Source: Akkermansia muciniphila
GTDB lineage: Bacteria > Pseudomonadota > Gammaproteobacteria > Burkholderiales > Burkholderiaceae_C
Length of the DNA: 64,000 nt
Direction of reading: 5' to 3'
Assembly (NCBI GenBank): GCA_943331105.2
Contig: CALQKH020000004.1
Span: 62,001 to 126,000 of the forward strand
Shown: positions 37,328-46,317 of the stretch, piece by piece
Numbering within the stretch: position 1 is the first letter of the stretch
Layout of the letters: each line of letters begins with the position of its first letter
Notes under the pieces: generated by a model
What the model saw: only the letters and a program-made list of their open reading frames with translations
Databases searched by the model: none
What the model was told of the DNA's origin: nothing
Made by a program: the position numbers and the translations under genes

Positions 37328-38301
37328 CAGGCCACCAAGCGCTGACCGGGCTGCAAGGGGCAGCCGCGCAAGAAGTCGGCCGCACTCAGGCGTTTACCGC
37401 CGGGGCGCTGCAACTGGGTCAGGCACAGCAGGCCATCGCCACAGGCCACACGCACACCTGAAGCATCGGCGCTGAGCACGGTGCCGGGTGGAGAACCGTG
37501 CCCAGAAGTCGAGTCAGCCAATTCGGCAACAGCCCGCCACAGCTTGAGGGTTTCAACACCTGTGGCCGTCGCCAGGGGAACGGTCATGCCCGGGAAAGGG
37601 TCAAACGCCCGGATGCGCCGCGCCAGCACCTCGGCGCTCAATGTCCAGTCGAGCACCGCTTCAGATTTATCGATCTTGTGCGCGTAACTCACGCCATCAA
37701 AAGGTTGCGGTTGTCGGGGCAAACCGTCTAGATCCGCCAGGGCCTGCACGATGGCCTGCCCGCCCAAAGCGGCCAACCGATCGTGCAGCACAGCAGTGGT
37801 GTCATCAGCCGCCAAGGCGCACGGCAACACCAGCAACATGTCACCCGTGTCCAAACCCGCATCCATCTGCATGATGGTGATCCCGGTTTGCGTGTCACCC
37901 GCCTCAATGGCGCGGTGAATCGGCGCAGCGCCGCGCCAACGCGGCAGCAAAGAAGCGTGGATGTTCAGACAACCCTTGGGCGGCAGGTCAAGCAGCCACT
38001 GCGGCAAGATCAAACCGTACGCAGCAACGATCATGGCATCTGCCTTTGCAGCGTGCAAAGTGTCACGGGCAGCGGCGGCGTCTTCGGGGTATTTGCCGTC
38101 CAATCGCAGGCTTCGGGGCTGGGCCACGGACACGCCATGGTCCAGCGCCCATTGCTTAACGGGCGAGGGTTGCAGTTTCATACCGCGCCCAGCAGGCCGG
38201 TCGGGCTGGGTCAGCACCAACACGATCTCGTGGCCTGCGGCGTGCAGGGCAACCATGGCCACTTGGGCAAATTCGGGCGTGCCCGCAAAAATCAAACGCA
38301 T
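37327..38301 (-). CDS. fmt: Methionyl-tRNA formyltransferase
   Basis: A 324-residue enzyme formylating initiator Met-tRNA from 10-formyl-THF. [102 protein letters not shown] (catalytic Asn/His/Asp), and the C-terminal OB-like domain are present. It follows def by 21 bases; deformylation reverses its modification after translation. The def-fmt pair is near-universal in bacteria. Confidence 0.97.
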   Translation of the reverse strand: MRLIFAGTPEFAQVAMVALHAAGHEIVLVLTQPDRPAGRGMKLQPSPVKQWALDHGVSVAQPRSLRLDGKYPEDAAAARDTLHAAKADAMIVAAYGLILPQWLLDLPPKGCLNIHASLLPRWRGAAPIHRAIEAGDTQTGITIMQMDAGLDTGDMLLVLPCALAADDTTAVLHDRLAALGGQAIVQALADLDGLPRQPQPFDGVSYAHKIDKSEAVLDWTLSAEVLARRIRAFDPFPGMTVPLATATGVETLKLWRAVAELADSTSGHGSPPGTVLSADASGVRVACGDGLLCLTQLQRPGGKRLSAADFLRGCPLQPGQRLVA

Positions 38302-38322
38302 GGGGGAGAATTCAAAAGCGCT

Positions 38323-38829
38323 TCAGCGCTCGGCTTTTTGGGCTTTGACCAGTTTGGTCTTGATACGGCCTTGCTTGAGGGGGGACAGGTATTCCACGAA
38401 CACTTTGCCCATCAGGTGGTCCATCTCATGCTGGATGCAGATGGCCAGCATGCCCTCAGCTTCAATGCTGCGGCTTTTACCGTCACGGTCAAGGGCCGTG
38501 ATCTTGACTTTCGTGGCGCGTTCCACACCATCGTAAATTCCGGGCACAGACAGGCAACCTTCTTCGCCCTTGACGCGCTCATCGCCCATCCAGGTGATTT
38601 CGGGGTTGATCAGCACCATGGGCTGATTGCGCTCTTCAGAAGTATCGATCACCACCAAGCGCTCATGTACATCGATCTGCGTGGCAGCCAAGCCAATGCC
38701 ACCGGCCTCATACATGGTCTCAACCATGTCATCGATCAGCGCATGAATTCGGGCGTCCACCGCTTGCACAGGTTTGGCCACCTTGTGCAGGCGTGTGTCG
38801 GGATAACAAAGGATGGGGAGCAGGGCCAT
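38323..38829 (-). CDS. def: Peptide deformylase
   Basis: A 168-residue Fe2+/Zn2+ hydrolase. The three active-site motifs are [17 protein letters not shown] (metal Cys) and [10 protein letters not shown] (two metal His and catalytic Glu). It removes the formyl group from nascent proteins. It heads the def-fmt-azlC-azlD transcript and is divergent from dprA across about 206 bases that hold no other recognisable gene. Confidence 0.97.
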   Translation of the reverse strand: MALLPILCYPDTRLHKVAKPVQAVDARIHALIDDMVETMYEAGGIGLAATQIDVHERLVVIDTSEERNQPMVLINPEITWMGDERVKGEEGCLSVPGIYDGVERATKVKITALDRDGKSRSIEAEGMLAICIQHEMDHLMGKVFVEYLSPLKQGRIKTKLVKAQKAER

Positions 38830-39035
38830 GGTTCAAAAGATCAGAAGGAATGCAGGTATTTTCGGTCATTTTGGTCAAAAACAAGAGCCTCTTGAGCAGA
38901 TGCGCCATGTTGAATGACAAAGTGACTGGTGCTGCAGCTCTGGCAAGTCGCTCTTGGCGGGAACTTGACTTTGCAACACAATGGGCATGTTACAAAAAAG
39001 CAAAGACAGCCCCAAGGGCTGCGCAGGGAGACCAC

Positions 39036-40205
39036 ATGAATGAAGACACCCACAATTGGGGCGCTTGGTTGCGCCTGAGCCTCACCCCTGGCGTCGGCCA
39101 CGAAAGCGCCAGGCGCTTGCTGGCGGCATTCGGCGAACCCCAAGCCATCTTTGCGCAAAGCGAAGCCGTTTTGGGCCAAGTGGTCAATGCCAAACAAGCG
39201 CAGGCGCTTGTGCAAATGCCAGAGGGGTGCGCCGCCCTCACGCTAGAGACCTTGAAGTGGCTGCAAGACCATGCCTCATTGGGTGGCCGCGTCATCACTT
39301 TGGGCGACGCGCACTACCCAGCGCCCTGGCTGGACATTCCTGATCCTCCTTTGATGCTCTACGCGATGGGACAAACCGCGCATTTGGCAACCCTCAAAGC
39401 CGAGCAATGCTTGGCCATCGTGGGCAGCCGCAACCCCACACCCCAAGGCGCCGACAATGCCCGTGAATTTGCGCGCAGTTTGGCGGCCAGTGGGCTCACG
39501 ATCGTCTCCGGTCTGGCGCTGGGTGTGGACGGCGCGGCACACGACGGCGCCTTGCTGGGGCACCACGGGACAGGTCTGGCCACCATCGCCATCGTGGGCA
39601 CCGGTCTGGACCGGGTGTATCCACGCCAGCATCGCGACTTGGCGCACCGAATTGCCCAAAATGGCGTGATTCTGAGTGAGTACCCGCTGGGCACACCGCC
39701 CCTGGCCCCCAACTTCCCCCGGCGCAACCGCCTGATCTCCGGCCTGTCGCAGGCCACGCTGGTGGTTGAAGCGGCCTTGCAATCGGGCTCATTGATCACC
39801 GCCAAGCAAGCCCTCGACCAAGGCCGTGATGTGATGGCCATCCCTGGCTCCATCCACGCGACCCAATCCAAAGGCTGCCACGCGCTCATCAAACAAGGGG
39901 CCAAATTGGTGGAATCGGCGCAAGACGTGCTTGAAGAGCTGCACATGCCAGCACCCTTGTCGCAACAGCCGCTGGACCTGTCAACCGGTCTGGATGCTTC
40001 GGTCCCAAGCCCTGAAAGCCAAGAGGAAAACTCCGATCAGTCTTTGCTGCGCGCACTGGGCCATGACCCTGTGAGCCTCGACGCGCTGCAAGCCCGATGC
40101 GGCTGGAGTACGGCACAACTGCAAGGGCAACTTTTGGAATTGGAGCTGAGGGGGCAAGTGGGTCGTTTGCCGGGGGGGCTGTTTCAGCGCGTAGGCTCTG
40201 CATAA
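39036..40205 (+). CDS. dprA: DNA-processing protein DprA
   Basis: A 389-residue protein binding incoming single-stranded DNA and loading RecA during natural transformation. The Rossmann-like domain has CLAIVGSRNPTPQGADNAREFARSLAASGLTIVSGLALGVDGAAHDGAL, VGTGLDRVYPRQHRDL, FPRRNRLISGLSQATLVVEA and GSLITAKQALDQGRDVMAIPG. An N-terminal SAM-like helical part (WLRLSLTPGVGHESARRLLAAFG) and a C-terminal winged-helix DML1-like domain flank it. ATG 39036 follows GGGAG. It is adjacent to and divergent from def-fmt, a common arrangement. Confidence 0.95.
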   Translation: MNEDTHNWGAWLRLSLTPGVGHESARRLLAAFGEPQAIFAQSEAVLGQVVNAKQAQALVQMPEGCAALTLETLKWLQDHASLGGRVITLGDAHYPAPWLDIPDPPLMLYAMGQTAHLATLKAEQCLAIVGSRNPTPQGADNAREFARSLAASGLTIVSGLALGVDGAAHDGALLGHHGTGLATIAIVGTGLDRVYPRQHRDLAHRIAQNGVILSEYPLGTPPLAPNFPRRNRLISGLSQATLVVEAALQSGSLITAKQALDQGRDVMAIPGSIHATQSKGCHALIKQGAKLVESAQDVLEELHMPAPLSQQPLDLSTGLDASVPSPESQEENSDQSLLRALGHDPVSLDALQARCGWSTAQLQGQLLELELRGQVGRLPGGLFQRVGSA

Positions 40206-40251
40206 GCCAAGGTCAAAGCTGCAGCTGACACCCAACTGCTCCCCCCAAACA

Positions 40252-40281
40252 AAGGGCACCCGAAGGTGCCCTTGTGCAAGG
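40252..40281 (-). terminator. Hairpin terminator between dprA and secF
   Basis: AAGGGCACC-CGAA-GGTGCCCTT (40252-40273) is a perfect 9-base-pair stem with a CGAA tetraloop. On the minus strand it is followed by TGTTTGGGG, a weak U tract, consistent with the end of the yajC-secD-secF transcript. It may also slow dprA read-through. Confidence 0.6.
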
Positions 40282-40299
40282 GATAAGTCTGATGATCTG

Positions 40300-41250
40300 T
40301 CAGACCACCGCGCCCGAGTTCTCGTCGTTCGGGTCGTGGTCTTTCTTGACCGGCTTGACCATGTCCTCGCGGCTGATGCCCAGCCACATCGCCACGGCAG
40401 CGCCCACAAACACCGACGAGTAAATGCCAAAGCAAATGCCAATCGTCAGCGCCAGCGCAAAGTAGTACAGCGTCTCACCCCCAAACAGCAACATGGACAA
40501 CACCATGATCTGCGTGGAGCCGTGGGTGATGATGGTTCGGCTGATGGTGGAGGTGATCGCGTTGTCGATGATCTGAACCGTGTTCATCTTGCGGTAACGG
40601 CGGAAATTCTCACGGATACGGTCAAAAATCACCACCGACTCGTTGACCGAATAACCCAACACCGCCAACACCGCTGCCAACACAGCCAGCGAGAACTCCC
40701 ACTGAAAAAAGGCAAAGAAGCCCAGAATGATGATCACATCATGCAAGTTGGCGATGATGGCGGAGACAGCGAACTTCCACTCGAAGCGAATGGCCAAATA
40801 CAGCATGATGCCGCCCACCACAAAGGCCAGCGCCATCAGTCCGTCTTCCACCAATTCGTTGCCCACCTGTGGGCCGACAAACTCGGTGCGGCGCAACGTC
40901 ACATCGGGGTTGGCTGCTTTCAGGGCATTGAGCACGGTCTCGCTTTGCTGGGCCGTGGTCACGCCTTTTTGCACTGGCAGGCGGATCAGCACTTCTCGCG
41001 CCGAGCCAAAGTTTTGCACCTGCACCTCGGCATAACCCAAGCCCGAGATCACGCCGCGCACCTTGGGCAAGTCGGCCGGTTGGCTGTAACTCACCTCCAT
41101 CACGGTACCGCCGGTGAATTCCACCGACAAATGCAGTCCCCTGCTGAACAAAAAGAACACTGCCAAGAAGAAGGTGATGAAGGACACCGCGTTCAGCACC
41201 AAGGCATGGCGCATGAAAGGGATGTCTTTTCTGATTTTGAACAATTCCAT
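40300..41250 (-). CDS. secF: Protein translocase subunit SecF
   Basis: A 316-residue inner-membrane protein with six transmembrane segments and a large first periplasmic domain (about residues 36-130, HLSVEFTGGTVMEVSYSQP...). The conserved GYSVNESVVIFDRIRENFRRYRKMN in TM4 and TISRTIITHGSTQIMVLSML are diagnostic. With SecD it uses the proton gradient to pull proteins out of the Sec channel on the periplasmic side. It lies 12 bases after secD. Confidence 0.96.
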   Translation of the reverse strand: MELFKIRKDIPFMRHALVLNAVSFITFFLAVFFLFSRGLHLSVEFTGGTVMEVSYSQPADLPKVRGVISGLGYAEVQVQNFGSAREVLIRLPVQKGVTTAQQSETVLNALKAANPDVTLRRTEFVGPQVGNELVEDGLMALAFVVGGIMLYLAIRFEWKFAVSAIIANLHDVIIILGFFAFFQWEFSLAVLAAVLAVLGYSVNESVVIFDRIRENFRRYRKMNTVQIIDNAITSTISRTIITHGSTQIMVLSMLLFGGETLYYFALALTIGICFGIYSSVFVGAAVAMWLGISREDMVKPVKKDHDPNDENSGAVV

Positions 41251-41262
41251 GGTCTTTTCCCC

Positions 41263-43140
41263 TTAATCGGCTTTCACCGCAGTGCCAGCCTCGGGCCGCC
41301 AGACAGTACCGATGGACACTGTCTTGAGTTTTTTCTTGCCGCCGTACCAAAGGTTGACCAAGCCGCGCGAAAAGAGAACAGCGGAAAACATGCTCGTCAA
41401 AATGCCGATGCAATGCACCACCGCAAAACCACGCACCGGGCCGGAGCCAAAGGCAAGCAAGGCCACGCCCGCGATCAAGGTGGTGATGTTGGAGTCCAAA
41501 ATCGTGGACCACGCACGGTCATAACCCGCGTGGATGGCCGCTTGCGGGCTGGCGCCGTTGCGCAGCTCTTCGCGCACACGCTCATTGATCAGCACGTTCG
41601 AGTCAATGGCCATGCCCAGCGCCAGCGCCATGGCAGCCATACCGGGCAAGGTGAGCGTGGCTTGCAGCAAGGACAACACCGCCACCAACAACAACAAATT
41701 GACGCCCAGTGCGATGCCCGAGAACACGCCAAACATGGCGTAATAAATCGCCATGAAAGCCACGATCACCACAAAGCCCCAGGTCACGCTGTTGAAGCCC
41801 TTGGCGATGTTCTCTGCACCCAAGCTCGGGCCAATGGTGCGCTCTTCGATGATCTCCATCGGCGCGGCCAGTGAACCGGCTCGCAACAGCAGCGCGGTGT
41901 CATTGGCTTCGGCCGTGGTCATGCGGCCCGAAATCTGCACCCGGCCACCACCAATCTCGGCACGGATCACGGGAGCCGTCACCACTTCGCCCTTGCCTTT
42001 TTCAAACAAGATGATGGCCATGCGCTTGCCCACGTTGTCACGCGTCACATCCTTGAAGATGCGGGCACCCTTGCCGTCCAAGGTCAGGTTGACCACAGGC
42101 TCTTGGGTCTGGCTGTCAAAACCGGGTTGGGCATCGGTCAGGTTGTCACCCGTCAGCACCACTTGTTTTTTGACAATCAAAGGGCGGCCATCGCGCTCAA
42201 GGTAGCGCTCAGCACCAAAAGGCACCATGCCGCCTTGTTCGGCAGCACGGGCTTCGGTGCTTTCGTCCACCATGCGCACCTCCAAGGTGGCGGTGCGGCC
42301 CAATATGTCTTTGGCCTTGGCCGTGTCTTGGACGCCAGGCAACTGCACCACGATGCGGTCCAGGCCTTGCTGCTGAATCACAGGTTCGGCCACACCCAAC
42401 TCGTTGATGCGGTTATGCAAGGTGGTGATGTTTTGCTTCAGGGCCTGCGCCTGCACCAAACGGGCGGCTTCGGGTTTGATGGTGGCCGTCAAACGGAATT
42501 CATTGCCATCGGCCACTGAATTGATTTGCAGGTCTGCAAACTGAGCGGCGATCAGGTCTTGCGCTGCCTGCAACTGCTTGGCGTCGCGCAGGCGGATTTC
42601 AATGGTTTGGCCGCTTCGGCTCATTCCACCGTGGCGCAAATCTTTTTCGCGGAAGGTGGTGCGCAAATCGCCCACCAAGGCTTCGACACGCTGGGTCAAA
42701 GCCGCCTGCATGTCCACTTGCAACATGAAGTGAACGCCGCCACGCAGGTCAAGTCCCAAGTACATGGGTGCAGCACCCATCGAGGTCAACCATGCAGGCG
42801 ACCGCGTCACCAGATTCAACGCCACCACAAAAGAAGGGTTGCTGGCGTCTGGAATCAAGGCCTTTTCAATCGCGTCTTTGGCCTTGATCTGGTTATCGGT
42901 GGTGTCAAAACGGGCTCGGATCGAGGCACCATCCAGGGCCAAAGTCTGAGGATTCAAGCCCGCAGTCTTAAGGGCTTCTTCGACGCGCTGCAAGGTGGTG
43001 TTGTCGACCTTGACCGTGGCCTTGCCAGAAGACACCTGCACCGCAGGGGCCTCACCAAAAAAGTTGGGCAGCGTGAACACCGTTCCCAACAACAAGGCAA
43101 TCACAAGGATCGCGTACTTCCAGATCGGGTAACGGTTCAT
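41263..43140 (-). CDS. secD: Protein translocase subunit SecD
   Basis: A 625-residue inner-membrane protein. TM1 is WKYAILVIALLLGTVFTLPNFFG; the periplasmic P1 domain begins GLDLRGGVHFMLQVDM and ends near MVPFGAERYLERDGRPL; the RND-type TM segments contain MAALALGMAIDSNVLINERVREELRNG with the essential Asp/Arg. It works with SecF and YajC. It is 33 bases after yajC. The usual upstream genes tgt and queA are not present; a nitrile hydratase operon occupies the opposite strand there. Confidence 0.96.
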   Translation of the reverse strand: MNRYPIWKYAILVIALLLGTVFTLPNFFGEAPAVQVSSGKATVKVDNTTLQRVEEALKTAGLNPQTLALDGASIRARFDTTDNQIKAKDAIEKALIPDASNPSFVVALNLVTRSPAWLTSMGAAPMYLGLDLRGGVHFMLQVDMQAALTQRVEALVGDLRTTFREKDLRHGGMSRSGQTIEIRLRDAKQLQAAQDLIAAQFADLQINSVADGNEFRLTATIKPEAARLVQAQALKQNITTLHNRINELGVAEPVIQQQGLDRIVVQLPGVQDTAKAKDILGRTATLEVRMVDESTEARAAEQGGMVPFGAERYLERDGRPLIVKKQVVLTGDNLTDAQPGFDSQTQEPVVNLTLDGKGARIFKDVTRDNVGKRMAIILFEKGKGEVVTAPVIRAEIGGGRVQISGRMTTAEANDTALLLRAGSLAAPMEIIEERTIGPSLGAENIAKGFNSVTWGFVVIVAFMAIYYAMFGVFSGIALGVNLLLLVAVLSLLQATLTLPGMAAMALALGMAIDSNVLINERVREELRNGASPQAAIHAGYDRAWSTILDSNITTLIAGVALLAFGSGPVRGFAVVHCIGILTSMFSAVLFSRGLVNLWYGGKKKLKTVSIGTVWRPEAGTAVKAD

Positions 43141-43173
43141 GGTGGCTCGCGTGCAGGCTTTTATCGGGAAAAA

Positions 43174-43506
43174 TTACTTGATCGTGCCTTTGGGCAAAAC
43201 CTGAACCACAGCGCTGCGCTGCATTTGGACCTCAACGCCAGTGGCCATCTCGATGCCGATGTAGGCGTCACCGATCTTGCTGACTTTGCCCAGCAAACCA
43301 CCCGCCGTCACCACCTCATCGCCCTTGGCCAAGGCATCGATCATGGCGCGGTGTTCTTTTTGCTTCTTCATCTGAGGGCGAATCATGACGAAGTAAAGGA
43401 CCACGAACATCAGCAACAGAGGCAGCATGCTCATCAAAGTGGACTGGAAGTCACCACCCGAGGCAGCGGCAGGAGCAGTTTGGGCAAAAGCTGAAGAGAT
43501 GAACAT
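43174..43506 (-). CDS. yajC: Preprotein translocase subunit YajC
   Basis: A 110-residue single-pass membrane protein: [81 protein letters not shown] fits YajC throughout, with one membrane helix and a cytoplasmic SH3-like region. It associates with SecDF and the holotranslocon. It is first in the yajC-secD-secF operon and divergent from the nitrile hydratase operon across 184 bases. Confidence 0.95.
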   Translation of the reverse strand: MFISSAFAQTAPAAASGGDFQSTLMSMLPLLLMFVVLYFVMIRPQMKKQKEHRAMIDALAKGDEVVTAGGLLGKVSKIGDAYIGIEMATGVEVQMQRSAVVQVLPKGTIK

Positions 43507-43595
43507 GGGGTCTCCAAAAAATCACATTCGGTTTGAAACAGGGAACGCCCGCGTCCTTCGCAGGCGAAGCCGCCATTGTATGCGGCGCTATGATC

Positions 43596-43631
43596 GACCC
43601 CAAAAGCCCCGGCTACACGGGGTCAGACCCC
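43596..43631. promoter_or_regulatory. GACCCC/GGGGTC repeat cluster upstream of the nitrile hydratase operon
   Basis: Three copies of one hexamer in alternating orientation: GACCCC (43596-43601), GGGGTC (43619-43624), GACCCC (43626-43631). The last two form a perfect 13-base palindrome, GGGGTC-A-GACCCC; the first two could form an RNA stem. It ends about 60 bases before the alpha-subunit ATG. It is a candidate operator or leader structure; no regulator gene is adjacent. Confidence 0.4.
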
Positions 43632-43690
43632 TTGAAGTCACATTCAGGCAGCACTCAAGCGCAACCCAGACAACCAGACAGGAGACCGCC

Positions 43691-44350
43691 ATGCACGCTG
43701 AACACGATCACCCCCACGGCCATGATCACTCACATGACCACGAACACAGCACCCTGGGCGAGAACGACCTGCGTGTCCGCGCCTTGGAAACCCTGCTGAC
43801 GCAAAAGGGCTATCTGGACCCCGCCGCCGTGGACCGCATCATCGAGACCTACGAGGTGCATGTCGGGCCGCACAACGGCGCCAAAGTGGTGGCCCGCGCA
43901 TGGACAGACCCCACTTTCAGAGACTGGCTGCTGCAAGACGCCACCGCCGCCATCGCCTCGATGGACTACACCGGACGCCAAGGCGAGCACATGGTGGCCG
44001 TGCCCAACACCCCCGAGACGCACAACATGGTGGTCTGCACTTTGTGCAGCTGCTACCCCTGGCCGGTGCTGGGCCTGCCCCCGGTTTGGTACAAAAGCGC
44101 GGCTTACCGGTCTCGCGCCGTGATCGAACCGCGTGCCGTACTGGCCGATTTTGGCGTCACCCTGCCACCGGGCCAAAACATCCGCGTCTGGGACTCCACC
44201 GCCGAAGTGCGCTACTTGGTGCTGCCCGAGCGGCCCGCAGGCACCGAGGGCTGGAGCGTAGAACAACTGGCCCAGCTGGTCACCCGTGACGCCATGATCG
44301 GCACCGGCTTGGCCTTGAATCCAAAGTTACACCCCAAGGAACTGGCATGA
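43691..44350 (+). CDS. nthA: Nitrile hydratase alpha subunit, cobalt type
   Basis: A 219-residue catalytic subunit hydrating nitriles to amides. The metal site is VCTLCSC (Cys116, Cys119, Ser120, Cys121); Thr at the second position is typical of cobalt enzymes, Ser of iron ones. Cys119 and Cys121 are normally oxidised to sulfinic and sulfenic acids. [28 protein letters not shown] and [14 protein letters not shown] are conserved. The first 19 residues hold nine His alternating with other residues, likely a metal-binding extension. GGAGA precedes ATG 43691. Next come the beta subunit (ATGA overlap) and activator. Confidence 0.95.
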   Translation: MHAEHDHPHGHDHSHDHEHSTLGENDLRVRALETLLTQKGYLDPAAVDRIIETYEVHVGPHNGAKVVARAWTDPTFRDWLLQDATAAIASMDYTGRQGEHMVAVPNTPETHNMVVCTLCSCYPWPVLGLPPVWYKSAAYRSRAVIEPRAVLADFGVTLPPGQNIRVWDSTAEVRYLVLPERPAGTEGWSVEQLAQLVTRDAMIGTGLALNPKLHPKELA

Positions 44351-45024
44351 ACGGCTTACACGACATGGGCGGCCTGCAAGGCTATGGCCCGGTTCACATC
44401 GAAGCCAACGAGCCGCTTTTTCACGGCGAGTGGGAGCGCCGTGCTTTGGGCGTGACGGTGGCCATGGGCGCCAGCGGCCTGTGGAACATCGACCTGGCAC
44501 GCTCGGCCCGCGAGTCTTTGCCCCCACTGGACTATGTGCAAGGCCCGTACTACGCCATCTGGACCAAGGCGCTGCAAAAGCTGCTGATCGAGCGCGGCCT
44601 GATCACTGAACAAGAACTGGCCCAAGGCCAAGCCATCACGCCACCCATGGCGGGCGTGCGGGTGCTCAAAGCCTTTGAAGTGGACGCTGCGCTGGCCAAA
44701 GGCAGCCCAGCCGACCGGCCCAGCACCCAAGCCCCCCGCTTTGCCGTGGGGCAGCGCGTGCGCGCCCTGAACTTGAACCCCCAAGGCCACACCCGGCTGC
44801 CGCGCTATGTGCGCGGACATGTGGGCACCGTGGTGCTGCAACACGGCAGCCATGTGTTGCCCGACCAGCATGTGAACAAGATGCTGCCGCCTTTTGACGG
44901 CACGGCAGAGCACCTCTACACCGTGGTGTTTGACGGCACCGAGCTGTGGGGCCCGCAGGCCGAAGCCGGACACCAGGTGAGCGTGGACGCCTGGGAGTCT
45001 TATTTGGAAGCGATCCCCAGCTGA
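44347..45024 (+). CDS. nthB: Nitrile hydratase beta subunit
   Basis: A 225-residue subunit contributing to the active-site cleft and heterodimer contacts. [42 protein letters not shown] is the canonical N-terminus, and the C-terminal SH3-like barrel includes [43 protein letters not shown] and [13 protein letters not shown]. Conserved Arg residues expected to stabilise the modified cysteines of alpha are present in this region. It overlaps alpha by four bases, giving near 1:1 synthesis. Confidence 0.95.
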   Translation: MNGLHDMGGLQGYGPVHIEANEPLFHGEWERRALGVTVAMGASGLWNIDLARSARESLPPLDYVQGPYYAIWTKALQKLLIERGLITEQELAQGQAITPPMAGVRVLKAFEVDAALAKGSPADRPSTQAPRFAVGQRVRALNLNPQGHTRLPRYVRGHVGTVVLQHGSHVLPDQHVNKMLPPFDGTAEHLYTVVFDGTELWGPQAEAGHQVSVDAWESYLEAIPS

Positions 45025-45034
45025 TCAAGGCCCC

Positions 45035-45436
45035 ATGAACTCCGCCATCCAAGACCTGAACGACCTGGCCCGCGCTTGCGGCGACGGCTTTCCCATGCCC
45101 GCCACCGCCAACAACGGCGCGGTGTTTGAAGAACCCTGGCAGGCCCACGCCTTCGCCATGACCTTGCAGCTGCACGAAAAAGGCGTCTTCACTTGGCCCG
45201 AATGGGCCGCAGCCCTGACCCGCGAGATCCGCACGGGTCAGGCGCGCGGCGAAGCCAACGACGGCAGCCTCTACTACACCCACTGGCTGAACGCGCTGGA
45301 GCAGATGGTGATCGAGCACCAGTTGGGCACCCCTGAGCAAATCCACGAGCTGGAACACGCTTGGGCCGATGCCGCCGAGCGCACCCCGCACGGCCAAGCC
45401 ATTGTGCTGGACGCCGCAGAAAGAGGACACGTTTGA
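45035..45436 (+). CDS. Nitrile hydratase accessory (activator) protein
   Basis: A 133-residue protein homologous to the N-terminal half of the beta subunit (MPATANNGAVFEEPWQAHAFAMTLQLHEKGVFTWPEWAAALTREI), as are the P14K/NhlE-type activators. In cobalt enzymes these chaperones carry alpha and exchange cobalt-loaded, oxidised alpha into the alpha-beta complex. It starts 10 bases after beta and its TGA overlaps the TTG start of the next gene. No cobalt permease (NhlF-like) or amidase gene is in the window. Confidence 0.85.
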   Translation: MNSAIQDLNDLARACGDGFPMPATANNGAVFEEPWQAHAFAMTLQLHEKGVFTWPEWAAALTREIRTGQARGEANDGSLYYTHWLNALEQMVIEHQLGTPEQIHELEHAWADAAERTPHGQAIVLDAAERGHV

Positions 45437-46296
45437 ACTTGCGTTTGTGGGCCATGCTGGCCTTGCTGGGCAGTCTGGTGTCTCTGGCTGTGGGCACTTC
45501 ATTTGCCAAAAGCCTGTTTCCGGCTTTGGGCGCAGAAGGCACCACCGCCTACCGCATCATCTTTGCCACCCTGATGCTGATGGCGGTTTTCCGGCCCTGG
45601 CGCAGAAAGTGGGTCTGGGCCGATGCGTTGCCGCTGGGCCTGTATGGCGTGACGCTGGGCGTGATGAACCTGCTGTTTTACAGCGCCATCAAGACCATAC
45701 CCTTTGGTGTAGCGATCGCCATCGAGTTCACCGGGCCGCTGGCCGTGGCGGTCTGGACTTCCAAAAAAGCCAGCGACTGGCTCTGGGTTGCGCTGGCCAT
45801 AGCTGGCCTGGCGCTGTTGCTGCCCCTGCCCGGGGGCGATGCCAGCTCGGCGCTCGACCCCATGGGCATGTTTTACGCCTTCTCGGCGGGCATTTGCTGG
45901 GCGCTTTACATCGTGTTTGGCCAGCGCGTGGCGCTGCGCTATGGCAGCATGGCGACCCCTATGGGCATGCTGGCCGCCGCCATCGTAGTGGCCCCCATCG
46001 GGATTTACCATGCGGGCACAGCCATGCTGGACCCTCAATGGCTGGTCGCTGGTTTGGCTGTGGCCTTGTTGTCCAGTGCCATACCGTATGCGCTTGAAAT
46101 GTTCTCGCTCAACCACTTGCCCAAAAACACCTTCAGCATTTTGCTCAGCTTGGAGCCTGCTGTGGGCGCACTCGCTGGCTGGTTGGTGTTGGCCGAACAC
46201 CTGACCTTGTCACAAGGCTTGGCCATTGCACTCGTCATGACCGCCTCGATGGGCACGGCTTGGTCAGCCGGCCGCGCTCAGCCCCCATCCCCCTGA
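45433..46296 (+). CDS. EamA/RhtA-like DMT transporter coupled to the nitrile hydratase operon
   Basis: A 287-residue membrane protein with ten hydrophobic helices in two EamA repeats, closest in style to RhtA/threonine-homoserine exporters (FYSAIKTIPFGVAIAIEFTGPLAVAVW; SSAIPYALEMFSLNHLPKNTFSILLSLEPAVGALAGWLVLAEHLTLSQGLAIALVMTASMG). The likely start is TTG 45433 (MNLRLWAMLALLG), whose TTGA overlaps the activator stop, with GAGG just upstream; ATG 45454 is an alternative. The overlap implies co-translation with nitrile hydratase. It may move the nitrile, amide or an amino acid product, but this is unproven. Confidence 0.82.
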   Translation: MNLRLWAMLALLGSLVSLAVGTSFAKSLFPALGAEGTTAYRIIFATLMLMAVFRPWRRKWVWADALPLGLYGVTLGVMNLLFYSAIKTIPFGVAIAIEFTGPLAVAVWTSKKASDWLWVALAIAGLALLLPLPGGDASSALDPMGMFYAFSAGICWALYIVFGQRVALRYGSMATPMGMLAAAIVVAPIGIYHAGTAMLDPQWLVAGLAVALLSSAIPYALEMFSLNHLPKNTFSILLSLEPAVGALAGWLVLAEHLTLSQGLAIALVMTASMGTAWSAGRAQPPSP

Positions 46297-46317
46297 AAGT
46301 TCAGATCGAGCAACCCC

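Noticed and set aside
40336-41874. A 512-codon plus-strand frame
   Set aside because: It is antisense to secF and secD and low in hydrophobic or motif content.
45361-45432. Longer upstream form of the DMT transporter overlapping the activator gene
   Set aside because: The extra residues are Arg/Pro-rich shadow coding and would precede the first membrane helix without a ribosome site; TTG 45433 with its overlap fits better.
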